59,875 nt of DNA from Actinomycetes bacterium (lineage in GTDB: Bacteria; Actinomycetota; Acidimicrobiia; Acidimicrobiales; JAJYXR01), in the NCBI GenBank assembly GCA_021801525.1, contig JAJYXW010000159.1:1-59875 (forward strand), in the 5' to 3' direction. Of the stretch, positions 25,249 to 34,851 are shown one piece after another. Within the stretch, counting starts at the first letter, position 1. The number at the start of each line of letters is the position of its first letter. The notes below the pieces were generated by a model. It was not told the origin of the DNA and did not search any database. It saw nothing but the letters and a program-made list of their open reading frames with translations. A program made the position numbers and the translations under genes.

Positions 25249-26210
25249 TCTCCCGGCTCCTCCGCAGGGGTGATGGTATAGATGCCTGTGCGGCGGGTGA
25301 GTGTCGCCAGCACCACCACGGCGCACCAGATTGCCGCTCCGAGAGCGAGGTGAAGGTCTTCGAGGGCCTCCGGGGCGCGAAGCACTGCCACTAGGGCACC
25401 GGCAGCGACCTGCGCCGCGAACAGTGCGGCGAGCAACCACGCGACGACCCGGGCGCCTGGAGCGCACGGCCGTGAGCGAAGCGCCTGCAGCACCAGGGCA
25501 GCGACGGCGATCCCCGCCACGAGAGCCATCGAGCGATGGGCCATCTGCAGGGCGACGAGCCCGAGCGGGGCGTGGCCGAAGCTGCCGAAGGGCCATACGG
25601 GCCAGGCTTTCGCGGCCCCGCCGTTCACCACGAGCGATCCCGACACGAAGACAAGGAACACCGCGGCGGCAGCACTCCATCCGAGCCACTCCCCGCTCCG
25701 ACGGGCAGGTCCAGGGGAAGCCGCGAGGGGCGGCCTGGCGGCAGCCACTGCTGCGGCGCTCGTGACGAGGCCGAGGAGCGCTATCGCCATGAGCAGGTGG
25801 AGCGCGACGGTGACCGGTGCGTTGTGCGTCCAGACCGTGATCGCCCCGAGCACGATCTGCACCGGGATCAGCGCGGCCGCCGCCAGCGCCGGCACAGCGA
25901 GCGCCCGTGACGCCCTGTACCGCCTGGCTGCGATAGCCGTTGCTACCACCAGGATCGTGACCACCACAACCAGGTAGCGGTGGCTCTGCTCCATGAGCGC
26001 GTGGAAGTGGTCGATCGGGCCGATCTGCCCGTGGCAGAGAGGCCAGCCGGGGCAGCCCATCCCCGAGTGCGTGACCCGTACGGTGCTGCCTAGTACCACC
26101 AGGCAGTAAGTCGCGATCGCCGTGGAGAGCGCGAGCGTCGCCAGCCGGCGCCGTGCGCGCTTGTCCGGGGCGTATCCGGTCGGATCCGGTCTGTCGCTGC
26201 TCCTGTTCAC
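25188..26210 (-). CDS. ctaA: heme A synthase (COX15/CtaA)
   Basis: The 340-residue product has eight predicted helices. Helices 1-2 are joined by the extracytoplasmic loop SGMGCPGWPLCHG, whose Cys pair is typical of CtaA. Conserved heme-binding His residues occur in MEQSHRYLV, ALHLLMA, QMAHRSMALV and LHLALGAAIW. It oxidises heme O to heme A for aa3-type oxidases. The GTG start at 26210 is immediately preceded by hexameric repeats. It lies downstream of ctaD on the same strand, with a 100-base gap filled by the repeat. Confidence 0.92.
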   Translation of the reverse strand: MNRSSDRPDPTGYAPDKRARRRLATLALSTAIATYCLVVLGSTVRVTHSGMGCPGWPLCHGQIGPIDHFHALMEQSHRYLVVVVTILVVATAIAARRYRASRALAVPALAAAALIPVQIVLGAITVWTHNAPVTVALHLLMAIALLGLVTSAAAVAAARPPLAASPGPARRSGEWLGWSAAAAVFLVFVSGSLVVNGGAAKAWPVWPFGSFGHAPLGLVALQMAHRSMALVAGIAVAALVLQALRSRPCAPGARVVAWLLAALFAAQVAAGALVAVLRAPEALEDLHLALGAAIWCAVVVLATLTRRTGIYTITPAEEPGDHPEGTGTSGDAEGALAAGK

Positions 26211-26216
26211 CTTGCC

Positions 26217-26297
26217 GCGCTCGAACTCGCGCTCGAACTCGCGCTCGGGCTCGCGCTCGGGCTCGGGCTCGGGCTCGGGCTCGCGCTCGCGCTCGGG
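26217..26297. repeat. hexameric repeat between ctaD and ctaA
   Basis: On the minus strand about 13 hexamers of GAGCGC, GAGCCC or GAGTTC occupy the gap between the ctaD stop and the ctaA start. The last codons of ctaD (GAG CCC GAA GCG) are similar to the unit, so the array may derive from the end of ctaD. Confidence 0.9.
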
Positions 26298-26310
26298 GCA
26301 GCGCTCTGGG

Positions 26311-28161
<1,851 letters not shown>

Positions 28162-28281
28162 AGGTGGTCGTCGTCTCCTATGGGCTCTCGCGTCAGTGCA
28201 AACTTCCGGGCGCCGGGTCGCGGCGCGTCACGCGGAGGTCGGTACGTCCCCCGGAGGAATTGAAGCGGGACGAGATCGATC

Positions 28282-28307
28282 GCAATAGGGCCGAAAGTCC
28301 CTATTGC
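28282..28307. promoter_or_regulatory. DosR/DevR-like palindrome upstream of ctaD
   Basis: Perfect 9-base arms GCAATAGGG (28282-28290) and CCCTATTGC (28299-28307) flank an 8-base centre. The minus-strand core GGGACTTTCGGCCC (28288-28301) is identical to the site at 9453-9466. It lies in the 212-base gap between ctaD and the exported propeller gene, at a suitable distance to control ctaD. It might instead fold as a stem-loop, but no T-run follows it. Confidence 0.6.
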
Positions 28308-28373
28308 AGCGGGGCTGCCCGGATTGGCAGGCGGCTGGCGGGCATGCCCGCGGTTGCCGCCGCTCTCAGCTTG

Positions 28374-30707
28374 CTAGGAGGCTGCCACGAAGTAGCCGGC
28401 TACGTCGACCAGGACGTTCACAGTGCTCCGAGAGCCGTTGTAGATCTCGATCGAGCTGTTGGTGCCGAACGCTGCCACCGCCATGTTCGCCACGGCAGGT
28501 TCGCCTGCGGCGAAGTTGACGTCGGAGATGACCGGCCGGGTCGATCCGGCCGGGAACACCGTGAGGTATCCCGGGCCCTGAGGCCCGACGGCTGTCAGGT
28601 TGGCTACGAGAGCGCTTGCTCCGGCAGGGAACCCGGGAGCCCCGCTCACTTGGACCGTGATGGTGGCGCCAGGTCCGAGCGTGCCGAGCGATGCGTTGGC
28701 TGCGGGTAGGTTCTCGCCTGCGCAGAACGAAGGCGGTGGCGAGGCTGCGCAGCGCGTGTCGACGATGCGCGCCGGAGCGATGCCTTCGAAGAGGGCTCCG
28801 CTGCCAGTCGTGTAGGAGCCGTTCAGGTCGACCACTACGTCGACGGGAGCGGAGGATCCGTTGTATATGGAGAACGCCCCCGAGGCGAGGGGCACCTCGA
28901 TGCGGTTGGCCACGCTCTCCTCGGCGGTGAAGTTCAGGTTCGAGGCAGGGGGAACGCTCGTCCCGGCGGGGTAGGCGGTCAGGTACCCGGGTGCAGTCGT
29001 GTCCGTCACGGTCAGGTTCGCGACCACCGCCGAGGCGCCTGCGAAGCTGTTCGGCACGTCTATGGTCACCGACCCCCCCGGCGGCACTTGGCCGGCAGGA
29101 GACACCTGGTCGGGGATCCCTTTGCAGTAAGCGGTATTGGCTCCGGAATAGGAGGGGTCGAAGCAGCGGGTGTCGGCGATCCGCACGGGCGCGATCGGAA
29201 CGAACGAGTCTCCGGACGAGGTGCTGCCGGCCGACGCAACGTACCCTTCGACGTCGAGGATCACGTCAGCCGCACCGGTCGATCCACCGAGCGTTACCGA
29301 CACCTGGCCAGACGAGGAGAGTGCCACTTCCACCAGGTTCGCGACGCTGTGCCCGGCCTGGAAGTTGAGTGAGGATGCAGCCGGCGGGCTCCCCCCGGCC
29401 GGGTAGATCGCGAGGTAGCCGCCGGAAGTGGTGCCGGTAGCGGTCACGTTCAGAACCGCGTCGAGGGCTCCAGAGGGAATCCCGTCGACGCCGGCCACCT
29501 GCGCGTCGAGGGTCGGATGGCCGGCTGAGGCGTGGAGCACGAGGACGTTACCGCTGAAGTCCCCCGCAGCGCAGAAGCTCGTGGATGGGCACGAGACGGA
29601 GTCGATGCCGCCAGCGTTCGGGTCGATTGCCTGGGGGGCCGACCACCCAGACCCGTTCCACGTGAGGACATCGCTCAGGCCGTCGCCGGCCACGCAGGAC
29701 GATGCCGAGGGGCAGGACACGGAGTCGAACCCGGTCGACGGGTCGATGGACACAGGGGCAGACCACGCCGAGCCGTCGTAAGTGAGCGCTCGCCCGTAGT
29801 CGTCGACCGCTGCACAGAAGCTCGGCGAGGAGCACGACACGTACAGCGTCCCCGCTTTGGAGTCGACGAGCGCGGGAGCAGACCACGAGCCGGCGTTGTA
29901 GGCGGCAGCGTACCCGCCGGCATCGCTCAGCATGCAGAAGCTCGTGGATGGGCACGAGACCGAGTCGACGAAGCCGTTGGGGTCCACCAGGACTGGCGCC
30001 GACCACGCCGAGCCGTTCCACGTGAGCACGTTCCCGCTCACGTCGGCTGCCAGGCAGAAGGTGGTGCTCGGGCACGACACGGAGGTGAAACCGTCGCCCC
30101 CCGGGTCGATCGAGCGGGGTGCCGACCACGCCGAGCCGTTCCACGTGAGCACGTTCCCGTTGTTGTCGAGCGTCACGCAGGAGCTCGCAGACGCGCACGA
30201 CAGCGCTGCGAGGCCCGTGCCGTTCGGGTCGTTCACCGTGATCGGGGCTGACCACGTCGAGCCGTTCCAGGTGAAGACCGTGTTGTTGAAGTTCATGGCC
30301 ATGCAGAACATCGCTGACGGGCAGGAGAGGGAGTTGATCTCTGTATCCGGGTCTATTGGCTGGGGAGAGGACCAGCCCGTGGCCCCCGGGGCGGACAAGG
30401 TGGTGAGCCCGGAGTTTTGTGACGGCAGGTGCTCACCCGCGCAGAACGACGGTTGGGGCGACGCGGCGCAACGGGTGTCGACCAGGCGCTGCGGAGGGAC
30501 GGGGAAGTAAGGGCTGGCGCTCGACGATGCCCGCGACACGCTCCGCGAAGTGCTTGCCATCACGCCCCTGGTGCTGCTCGAAGCGGCGCTGGCAGTGCTG
30601 GTGGCGAGTCCCGTGCTCAGCATCGCCATCCCCAGCAACGCCGTGCTCAGTCCCGCGCCCAGCAACGCGGCCAGGACGTTCTTTGGTGCCCACCGGGGCA
30701 TGGCCAT
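28374..30707 (-). CDS. large exported protein: seven-bladed propeller inserted in a DTR module
   Basis: ATG at 30707 follows CAGGAG and starts a clear signal peptide (MAMPRWAPKNVLAALLGAGL, ending near a TASA site). The 777-residue protein contains modules that start with a DTR motif and end in DVVVDLNGSY-like strands. The first module is split: after RLVDTRCAASPQPSFCAGEH come seven repeats of about 42 residues, each with SCPS-x3-C (Cys-x5-Cys) and a TWNGS-x-WSAP strand, and then the rest of the module (GALDAVLNVTATGTTSGGYL). Two or three complete modules follow. Seven blades imply a beta-propeller held by disulfides. It is likely a surface adhesin or binding protein; the ligand is unknown. 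Confidence 0.8.
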   Translation of the reverse strand: MAMPRWAPKNVLAALLGAGLSTALLGMAMLSTGLATSTASAASSSTRGVMASTSRSVSRASSSASPYFPVPPQRLVDTRCAASPQPSFCAGEHLPSQNSGLTTLSAPGATGWSSPQPIDPDTEINSLSCPSAMFCMAMNFNNTVFTWNGSTWSAPITVNDPNGTGLAALSCASASSCVTLDNNGNVLTWNGSAWSAPRSIDPGGDGFTSVSCPSTTFCLAADVSGNVLTWNGSAWSAPVLVDPNGFVDSVSCPSTSFCMLSDAGGYAAAYNAGSWSAPALVDSKAGTLYVSCSSPSFCAAVDDYGRALTYDGSAWSAPVSIDPSTGFDSVSCPSASSCVAGDGLSDVLTWNGSGWSAPQAIDPNAGGIDSVSCPSTSFCAAGDFSGNVLVLHASAGHPTLDAQVAGVDGIPSGALDAVLNVTATGTTSGGYLAIYPAGGSPPAASSLNFQAGHSVANLVEVALSSSGQVSVTLGGSTGAADVILDVEGYVASAGSTSSGDSFVPIAPVRIADTRCFDPSYSGANTAYCKGIPDQVSPAGQVPPGGSVTIDVPNSFAGASAVVANLTVTDTTAPGYLTAYPAGTSVPPASNLNFTAEESVANRIEVPLASGAFSIYNGSSAPVDVVVDLNGSYTTGSGALFEGIAPARIVDTRCAASPPPSFCAGENLPAANASLGTLGPGATITVQVSGAPGFPAGASALVANLTAVGPQGPGYLTVFPAGSTRPVISDVNFAAGEPAVANMAVAAFGTNSSIEIYNGSRSTVNVLVDVAGYFVAAS

Positions 30708-30739
30708 CCGCGACGACTCCTGACGCCCCGTGCTGCGCC

Positions 30740-33103
30740 CTATTGAGTCGGGTAGTGCCACGTGCCACCGCCAGTGTCGAAGCCGACGATCATCGAGCCG
30801 TCATAGGCCATGGAATTGTTCGCGAGCCCCGGAGGCGGGCTCGCCTCGGGGCTTTGCTGCGCCCACGTGGACCCGTTCCACAACCAGGTGTCGTCGAGGC
30901 TCGGGCACGACCCGGAGCTATTGCACGGACCCGTTCCCCCGAAGAGCACGATCGTCTGGTTGGCCGGGTCATAGGCCATCGCCGGCACGGTGCGGGCCGA
31001 GGGAGAAGCCGCCGGGGTGAGCTTCGACCACGAGGTGCCGTTCCATGCCCAGGTCTCGTTGGAGTCGGCAGTTCCCGAGATTTCCCCGCCGAAGTAGAGG
31101 AGCTGGCTCGTGGCAGCGTCGTAGGCAAGGGACCCGTCGCCGGGAGGCCCGGTGGTCGCCACCTTGGTCCAGTTGGTCCCGTTCCAGGTCCAAGTGTTGG
31201 CCGTGGGACTCAGGAACACGACCACGCCGGCTGACGCGTCGTAGGACATCTCTCCGGGGGACATGCAGCAGGCGTTGCTGGACGACGGGCTCGTGGTCGG
31301 GAACTCCTGCGTCCAGCTCGTGCCGTTCCAGGTCCAGGTCTGGACACTCTCACCGCCAGAACTGTTGATGAAGCCAGCGAACAGCACGACAGTCTGGTTG
31401 GCGGCGTCGTAGGCCATGCTCAGCGTTTCAGCTCCGGCCGGCGAGCTGGACGAGAAGGCCGCCGACCAGTCCGAGCCGTTCCACGTCCAGGTCGTGCCGC
31501 TTGCGTTGCTTGGGTTGCACGAGAACCCCCCGAACATCACGTCTTCGCCGGTTGCCTGGTCGTAGGCCATCCCCGCGCCGCAGCGAGGCGATGGGTTGCC
31601 GGCCCCCGCCGGCAGGGCTTCGGTCCAGGTCGAGGCGGCGGCGGTGAAGTACCCGAGGACGTCTATCACGACGTCGGCCGAGCCGTTGTAGTTGAAGACC
31701 TGGATGCTTCCTCCGGGAGCGAGGCTCGCCACCACCAGGTTCGCCCTCGTCTCGCCGGCACTCCAGTTCAGGTCCGAGGCCGTCGGCTGGGTCGGACCGG
31801 GGTAGACGGTCAGGTAGCTGCCGGCAGTGGTGTCGGTCGCGGCCACGTCCAAGAGCGCGGCCGTGGGTGGCGTGGTGGAGGTGGATGCGGGCACTCCGCC
31901 CTGGCCAGCTACTTGCACCTGGAGGGTAGCGCTCGACGCACCTGCAGATCCCGAGCCCAGGGTCTTTCCCGTGCACTGGTCGGGCGCGCCCGAGACGCTC
32001 GCCGGCCGGGTGTCGCAGATACGCGCGGGTGCCACCGGCATGAAGAGGTTCCCCTGGGTAGCCGACCCAGAGGGGCCGAGGTAGTAGCCGCTCATGTCCA
32101 CGACCACGTCGGTGTCGCCTGCGAAGTTGAAGACGGAGATGTCGCCGTTGGTGCCCAGCGCTACGACCACCCGGTTCGCGACCGTCTGGCCTGCCACCCA
32201 GTTGAGGTTGGATGTCGTGGGCGCGGCAACGCCCGCTGGCCAGACCGTCATGTAGCTGTTGGCCGTGGTGCCGGTCACCGTCACGTTGGCCACGACCGCC
32301 TCGACTCCCGTGACCGGTATGCCGCCCTGGCCGGCCACTGGCACGTCGAGGGTGGAGCTCGGTCCGAGGGTCTTGGACGTGCAGGGGTTCTTCGGCTGCG
32401 AGGTCCTTGTGTCGCAGATCCGGGTCGGAGCTTGCAGCGGGTAGTAGTGGCCACTGCCCGAAGACGAGGATGCTGAGACGTAGTAGCCCTCGACGTCCGC
32501 CACGACGTCAGTCGTGCCCATAGAGCCGTTGTAGATCGAAAGCGCGCCGGCCGGCGAAGCGCCGAGCTCGACGGTCGTGAGGTTGGGCACGGTCTCCCCG
32601 GTCTCCCAGTTGACGTTGGAGGAGGTCGGCTTCGAGGCCCCTGCCGGCCAGATCGTGAGGAATCCCGGTGCGGTCGTGTCGGTCACCGTGACATTCAGCA
32701 CCACTGCGGACGCACCCGATGGGACGGATCCCGAAGTGCCGGCGCAGGCTATCGCCCCGACTACGGTCAGGGTTGCGCTCGCGCCGGGCGCGAGGCTGCC
32801 GGCCGGAGATACGTTCCCGCATCCCGACGCGGAGCGGGTGTCGGCGATGCGAAATGGCGTGACGGCGACGTATGCCTGGTTGCCAGCACCCGCGGGGAAG
32901 GTGCTCGGCGGTGTGCTGTGCGCGGCACCCGCCCCGCCTGCAACGCCACGCGTTGCGTGCCCGGCTGCAAATGCGTTGCCCGGAGCAATCGGGAGGGCAG
33001 GCCCGAGCAGGGCCAGGAACCCGAGAGCCGCCAGGAGCCTGAGCGCGTGCTCCGGCCAGAGCCTTCGCGCGACCTTCCGTCGCCCGAGAGCGCTTGCGAT
33101 CAT
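30740..33103 (-). CDS. large exported protein: three DTR modules plus a Kelch-like propeller
   Basis: Start at ATG 33103 (a GTG at 33112 is an alternative) gives 787 residues with an N-terminal hydrophobic signal (LRLLAALGFLALLGPALP). Three consecutive modules follow, beginning FRIADTR, TRICDTR and ARICDTR and each ending in a DVVxDxxGYY strand. The C-terminal third has six Kelch-like repeats of the type MAYDAANQTVVLFAG with a TWTWNGTSW strand between them. It starts 33 bases upstream of its neighbour on the same strand, with which it shares the module type. Both are probably cell-surface proteins that interact with carbohydrate or protein ligands; this is inference. Confidence 0.8.
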   Translation of the reverse strand: MIASALGRRKVARRLWPEHALRLLAALGFLALLGPALPIAPGNAFAAGHATRGVAGGAGAAHSTPPSTFPAGAGNQAYVAVTPFRIADTRSASGCGNVSPAGSLAPGASATLTVVGAIACAGTSGSVPSGASAVVLNVTVTDTTAPGFLTIWPAGASKPTSSNVNWETGETVPNLTTVELGASPAGALSIYNGSMGTTDVVADVEGYYVSASSSSGSGHYYPLQAPTRICDTRTSQPKNPCTSKTLGPSSTLDVPVAGQGGIPVTGVEAVVANVTVTGTTANSYMTVWPAGVAAPTTSNLNWVAGQTVANRVVVALGTNGDISVFNFAGDTDVVVDMSGYYLGPSGSATQGNLFMPVAPARICDTRPASVSGAPDQCTGKTLGSGSAGASSATLQVQVAGQGGVPASTSTTPPTAALLDVAATDTTAGSYLTVYPGPTQPTASDLNWSAGETRANLVVASLAPGGSIQVFNYNGSADVVIDVLGYFTAAASTWTEALPAGAGNPSPRCGAGMAYDQATGEDVMFGGFSCNPSNASGTTWTWNGSDWSAAFSSSSPAGAETLSMAYDAANQTVVLFAGFINSSGGESVQTWTWNGTSWTQEFPTTSPSSSNACCMSPGEMSYDASAGVVVFLSPTANTWTWNGTNWTKVATTGPPGDGSLAYDAATSQLLYFGGEISGTADSNETWAWNGTSWSKLTPAASPSARTVPAMAYDPANQTIVLFGGTGPCNSSGSCPSLDDTWLWNGSTWAQQSPEASPPPGLANNSMAYDGSMIVGFDTGGGTWHYPTQ

Positions 33104-33306
33104 CGCCACCACCGCCCTTCGCCGCAGGCCCGTTCTCGCAGGCCCGTTCTCGCAGGCCCTTCGCCGTTCAGGGCCGTGAGCTGATGATAGTACCGCCGCC
33201 CTCGAGCTGCATTCGTGCCGGCAGCTCTCCGTTGCGGCGTGGGATGCGCCGTGCCCGCTGCCGCTGGCCCATGTCCGCCTGTCCGGTGGACCTCTCGTGC
33301 CGCTGC

Positions 33307-34509
33307 TCAGGACAGGCAGAGAGCCGACATGTCGAACAGCGCGTGCTCCCAGGTGTGTGGCTGGTCGTTAAGGGGGCCGGTCTTCCCGTCTCCCCAGCGC
33401 AGCCATCCTTCACCGAACAGGCCTGTGCTGGTGGTGAGGGCACTTGCCATGTAGGAGAGCGTGGCGCTGAGGGCGGCCAGCTTCGACGGGTCGGTACCCT
33501 TCCAGGCATGGCAGAGACCGAGCAGCGCAACCGCTTCGTAGAGGCCGCTGTTGCGTTCGAGCGACGCGTCCATCGACGCCTGCGTGGCGGCGGCCTCGCC
33601 CTGCATGTTCGGCGAGGAGTAGGCGTGCAGGTGGGTCGGCCAGAGCAGCAGCCCACCGTCTTCGTAGGAGACGGGCAGAGCCGAGGTCGATGACGGGCCT
33701 TCGCGATAAGCGTGGGCGGAAGAGTCGTACAGCGAGCCGATCGCAGCCTCGAGGGCGGCCGCGCGCGCCTGCCAGCTGGCGACGACCGGGCCGGAGCGCC
33801 CGAGCTCGCGGGCCGCTGCCACGGCCGAGCGCAGCGCGAGCAGGTCCGGCAGCGCGCCGTGGAGCGTCTGGCTCGGCGTGAAGTTGTCGTCCTCGCTCGC
33901 GGGGCACTGGAACCCGTTGGTGGGGTCCTTGCACGCAGTGAGCCAGTCGGCTCCGCGTGCGATCGCGGGGAACACCTTCTCGAGATAGGTGCGTCTCTGG
34001 CTGGCCGGCACGAAGCGCGCCTGGCGGGCGAGCGTCCACACGCCATAGCCCGTCTCGTCGATCTCGTAAGGGATAGGGCCGCCGGGCTGGCCGGTGACGT
34101 ACATGTTCATCGGCCAGTTGCCGAAGGGCACCCCAGGGAGGGGGTTCGTCGGCGAGGACTGGGTGCGGGCGTAGAAGAGGTCGTGGCGCGTGGCGATCCA
34201 GGTGAAGCCGTTCTCGTCGAGGGCGGCGTTGACGAAGGATCCGTCCCTGATCCAGTCCTCCCCGTAGGGGCCCTGGGTGTCCGGAGAGGCGACGATGGCC
34301 CAGGTTTTCGGGTCGACGGCAAGGAGCATGGTTATGACCGAGCGCTTGGCGACGTACACCACTCGACCGCTGTTGCTGGAGGGTACGGGCACGTGAGCGA
34401 ACAGCACCTTCCATGCACGTTCCACTTTCTCGAGCTCGGTCCGGAAGCTCTGGCGTCGTGCCTTTGCGATCTGGAGCGTGGCCGCCGCCGGGGAGGGCGC
34501 CTCGCTCAC
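33307..34509 (-). CDS. GH15-like (alpha/alpha)6-barrel protein, apparently frameshifted at its 5' end
   Basis: From GTG 34509 a 400-residue protein is read with glucoamylase-like features: GPYGEDWIRDGSFVNAALDE, DETGYGVWTLARQA, ASEDDNFTPSQTLHG and a C-terminal WEHALFDMSAL. The same frame stays open upstream to 34596 and encodes a Gly/Ser-rich linker (GSGASGSTGSVAST). A proper signal peptide is found only in the adjacent frame (34506-34724). A one-base difference in the six-C run at 34571-34576 would join the two. As written, the GTG start would give a cytoplasmic protein without a leader, which is odd between exported-protein genes. The function is probably hydrolysis of an alpha-glucan or similar glycan. 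Confidence 0.65.
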   Translation of the reverse strand: MSEAPSPAAATLQIAKARRQSFRTELEKVERAWKVLFAHVPVPSSNSGRVVYVAKRSVITMLLAVDPKTWAIVASPDTQGPYGEDWIRDGSFVNAALDENGFTWIATRHDLFYARTQSSPTNPLPGVPFGNWPMNMYVTGQPGGPIPYEIDETGYGVWTLARQARFVPASQRRTYLEKVFPAIARGADWLTACKDPTNGFQCPASEDDNFTPSQTLHGALPDLLALRSAVAAARELGRSGPVVASWQARAAALEAAIGSLYDSSAHAYREGPSSTSALPVSYEDGGLLLWPTHLHAYSSPNMQGEAAATQASMDASLERNSGLYEAVALLGLCHAWKGTDPSKLAALSATLSYMASALTTSTGLFGEGWLRWGDGKTGPLNDQPHTWEHALFDMSALCLS

Positions 34510-34724
34510 GAGCAGCCTCGTGCTCGCAACGCTGCCGGTGCTCCCCGAAGCGCCGCTTCCGGTGAGCCTTGGGGGGCCGGTGAGCCAGGGGATGCGTCAG
34601 GTGACGTCGTAGACGGGGCCGCTCCCGATAGACGAGCCGAGGCACCGGGCAGCAGGCCCAACGGCAGCCCGGCGACGGCGAGGGTGGTCCCGAGGATGCG
34701 GATGCGTGGATGTCGGGTCGGCAA
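34506..34724 (-). other. signal-peptide frame of the GH15-like gene
   Basis: TTG at 34724, preceded by AGGGAAGAGGA, opens a frame reading MPTRHPRIRILGTTLAVAGL and then LPLGLLPGASARL, a normal Sec leader with a Ser/Pro-rich mature start. The frame stops at 34506-34508, inside the GTG that starts the next frame. It makes little sense as a separate gene; I read it as the true 5' end of the GH15-like gene. Confidence 0.55.
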
Positions 34725-34851
34725 GGTGGTCCTCTTCCCTGCCCCCTGCTGCGAGAACACGTCGTGGTTTCGAACCTTGCGCAAGAACCTGGTGATCGAG
34801 TCGTTCCCTACGACAGCTCGCCTCGAGGGCAATGACCAGAACGGAGACATC
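34725..34851. promoter_or_regulatory. divergent promoter region with small palindromes
   Basis: This 127-base gap separates the leftward GH15-like gene from the rightward S15 hydrolase. It contains GGTTTCGAACC (34766-34776) directly followed by TTGCGCAA (34777-34784), two adjacent palindromes that could bind a dimeric regulator of both genes. No confident -35/-10 pair was seen. Confidence 0.35.

Noticed and set aside
28282..28307. Intrinsic terminator for the exported propeller gene or ctaD
   Set aside because: No T-run follows on either strand, it lies upstream of ctaD, and its core repeats exactly at another promoter region.
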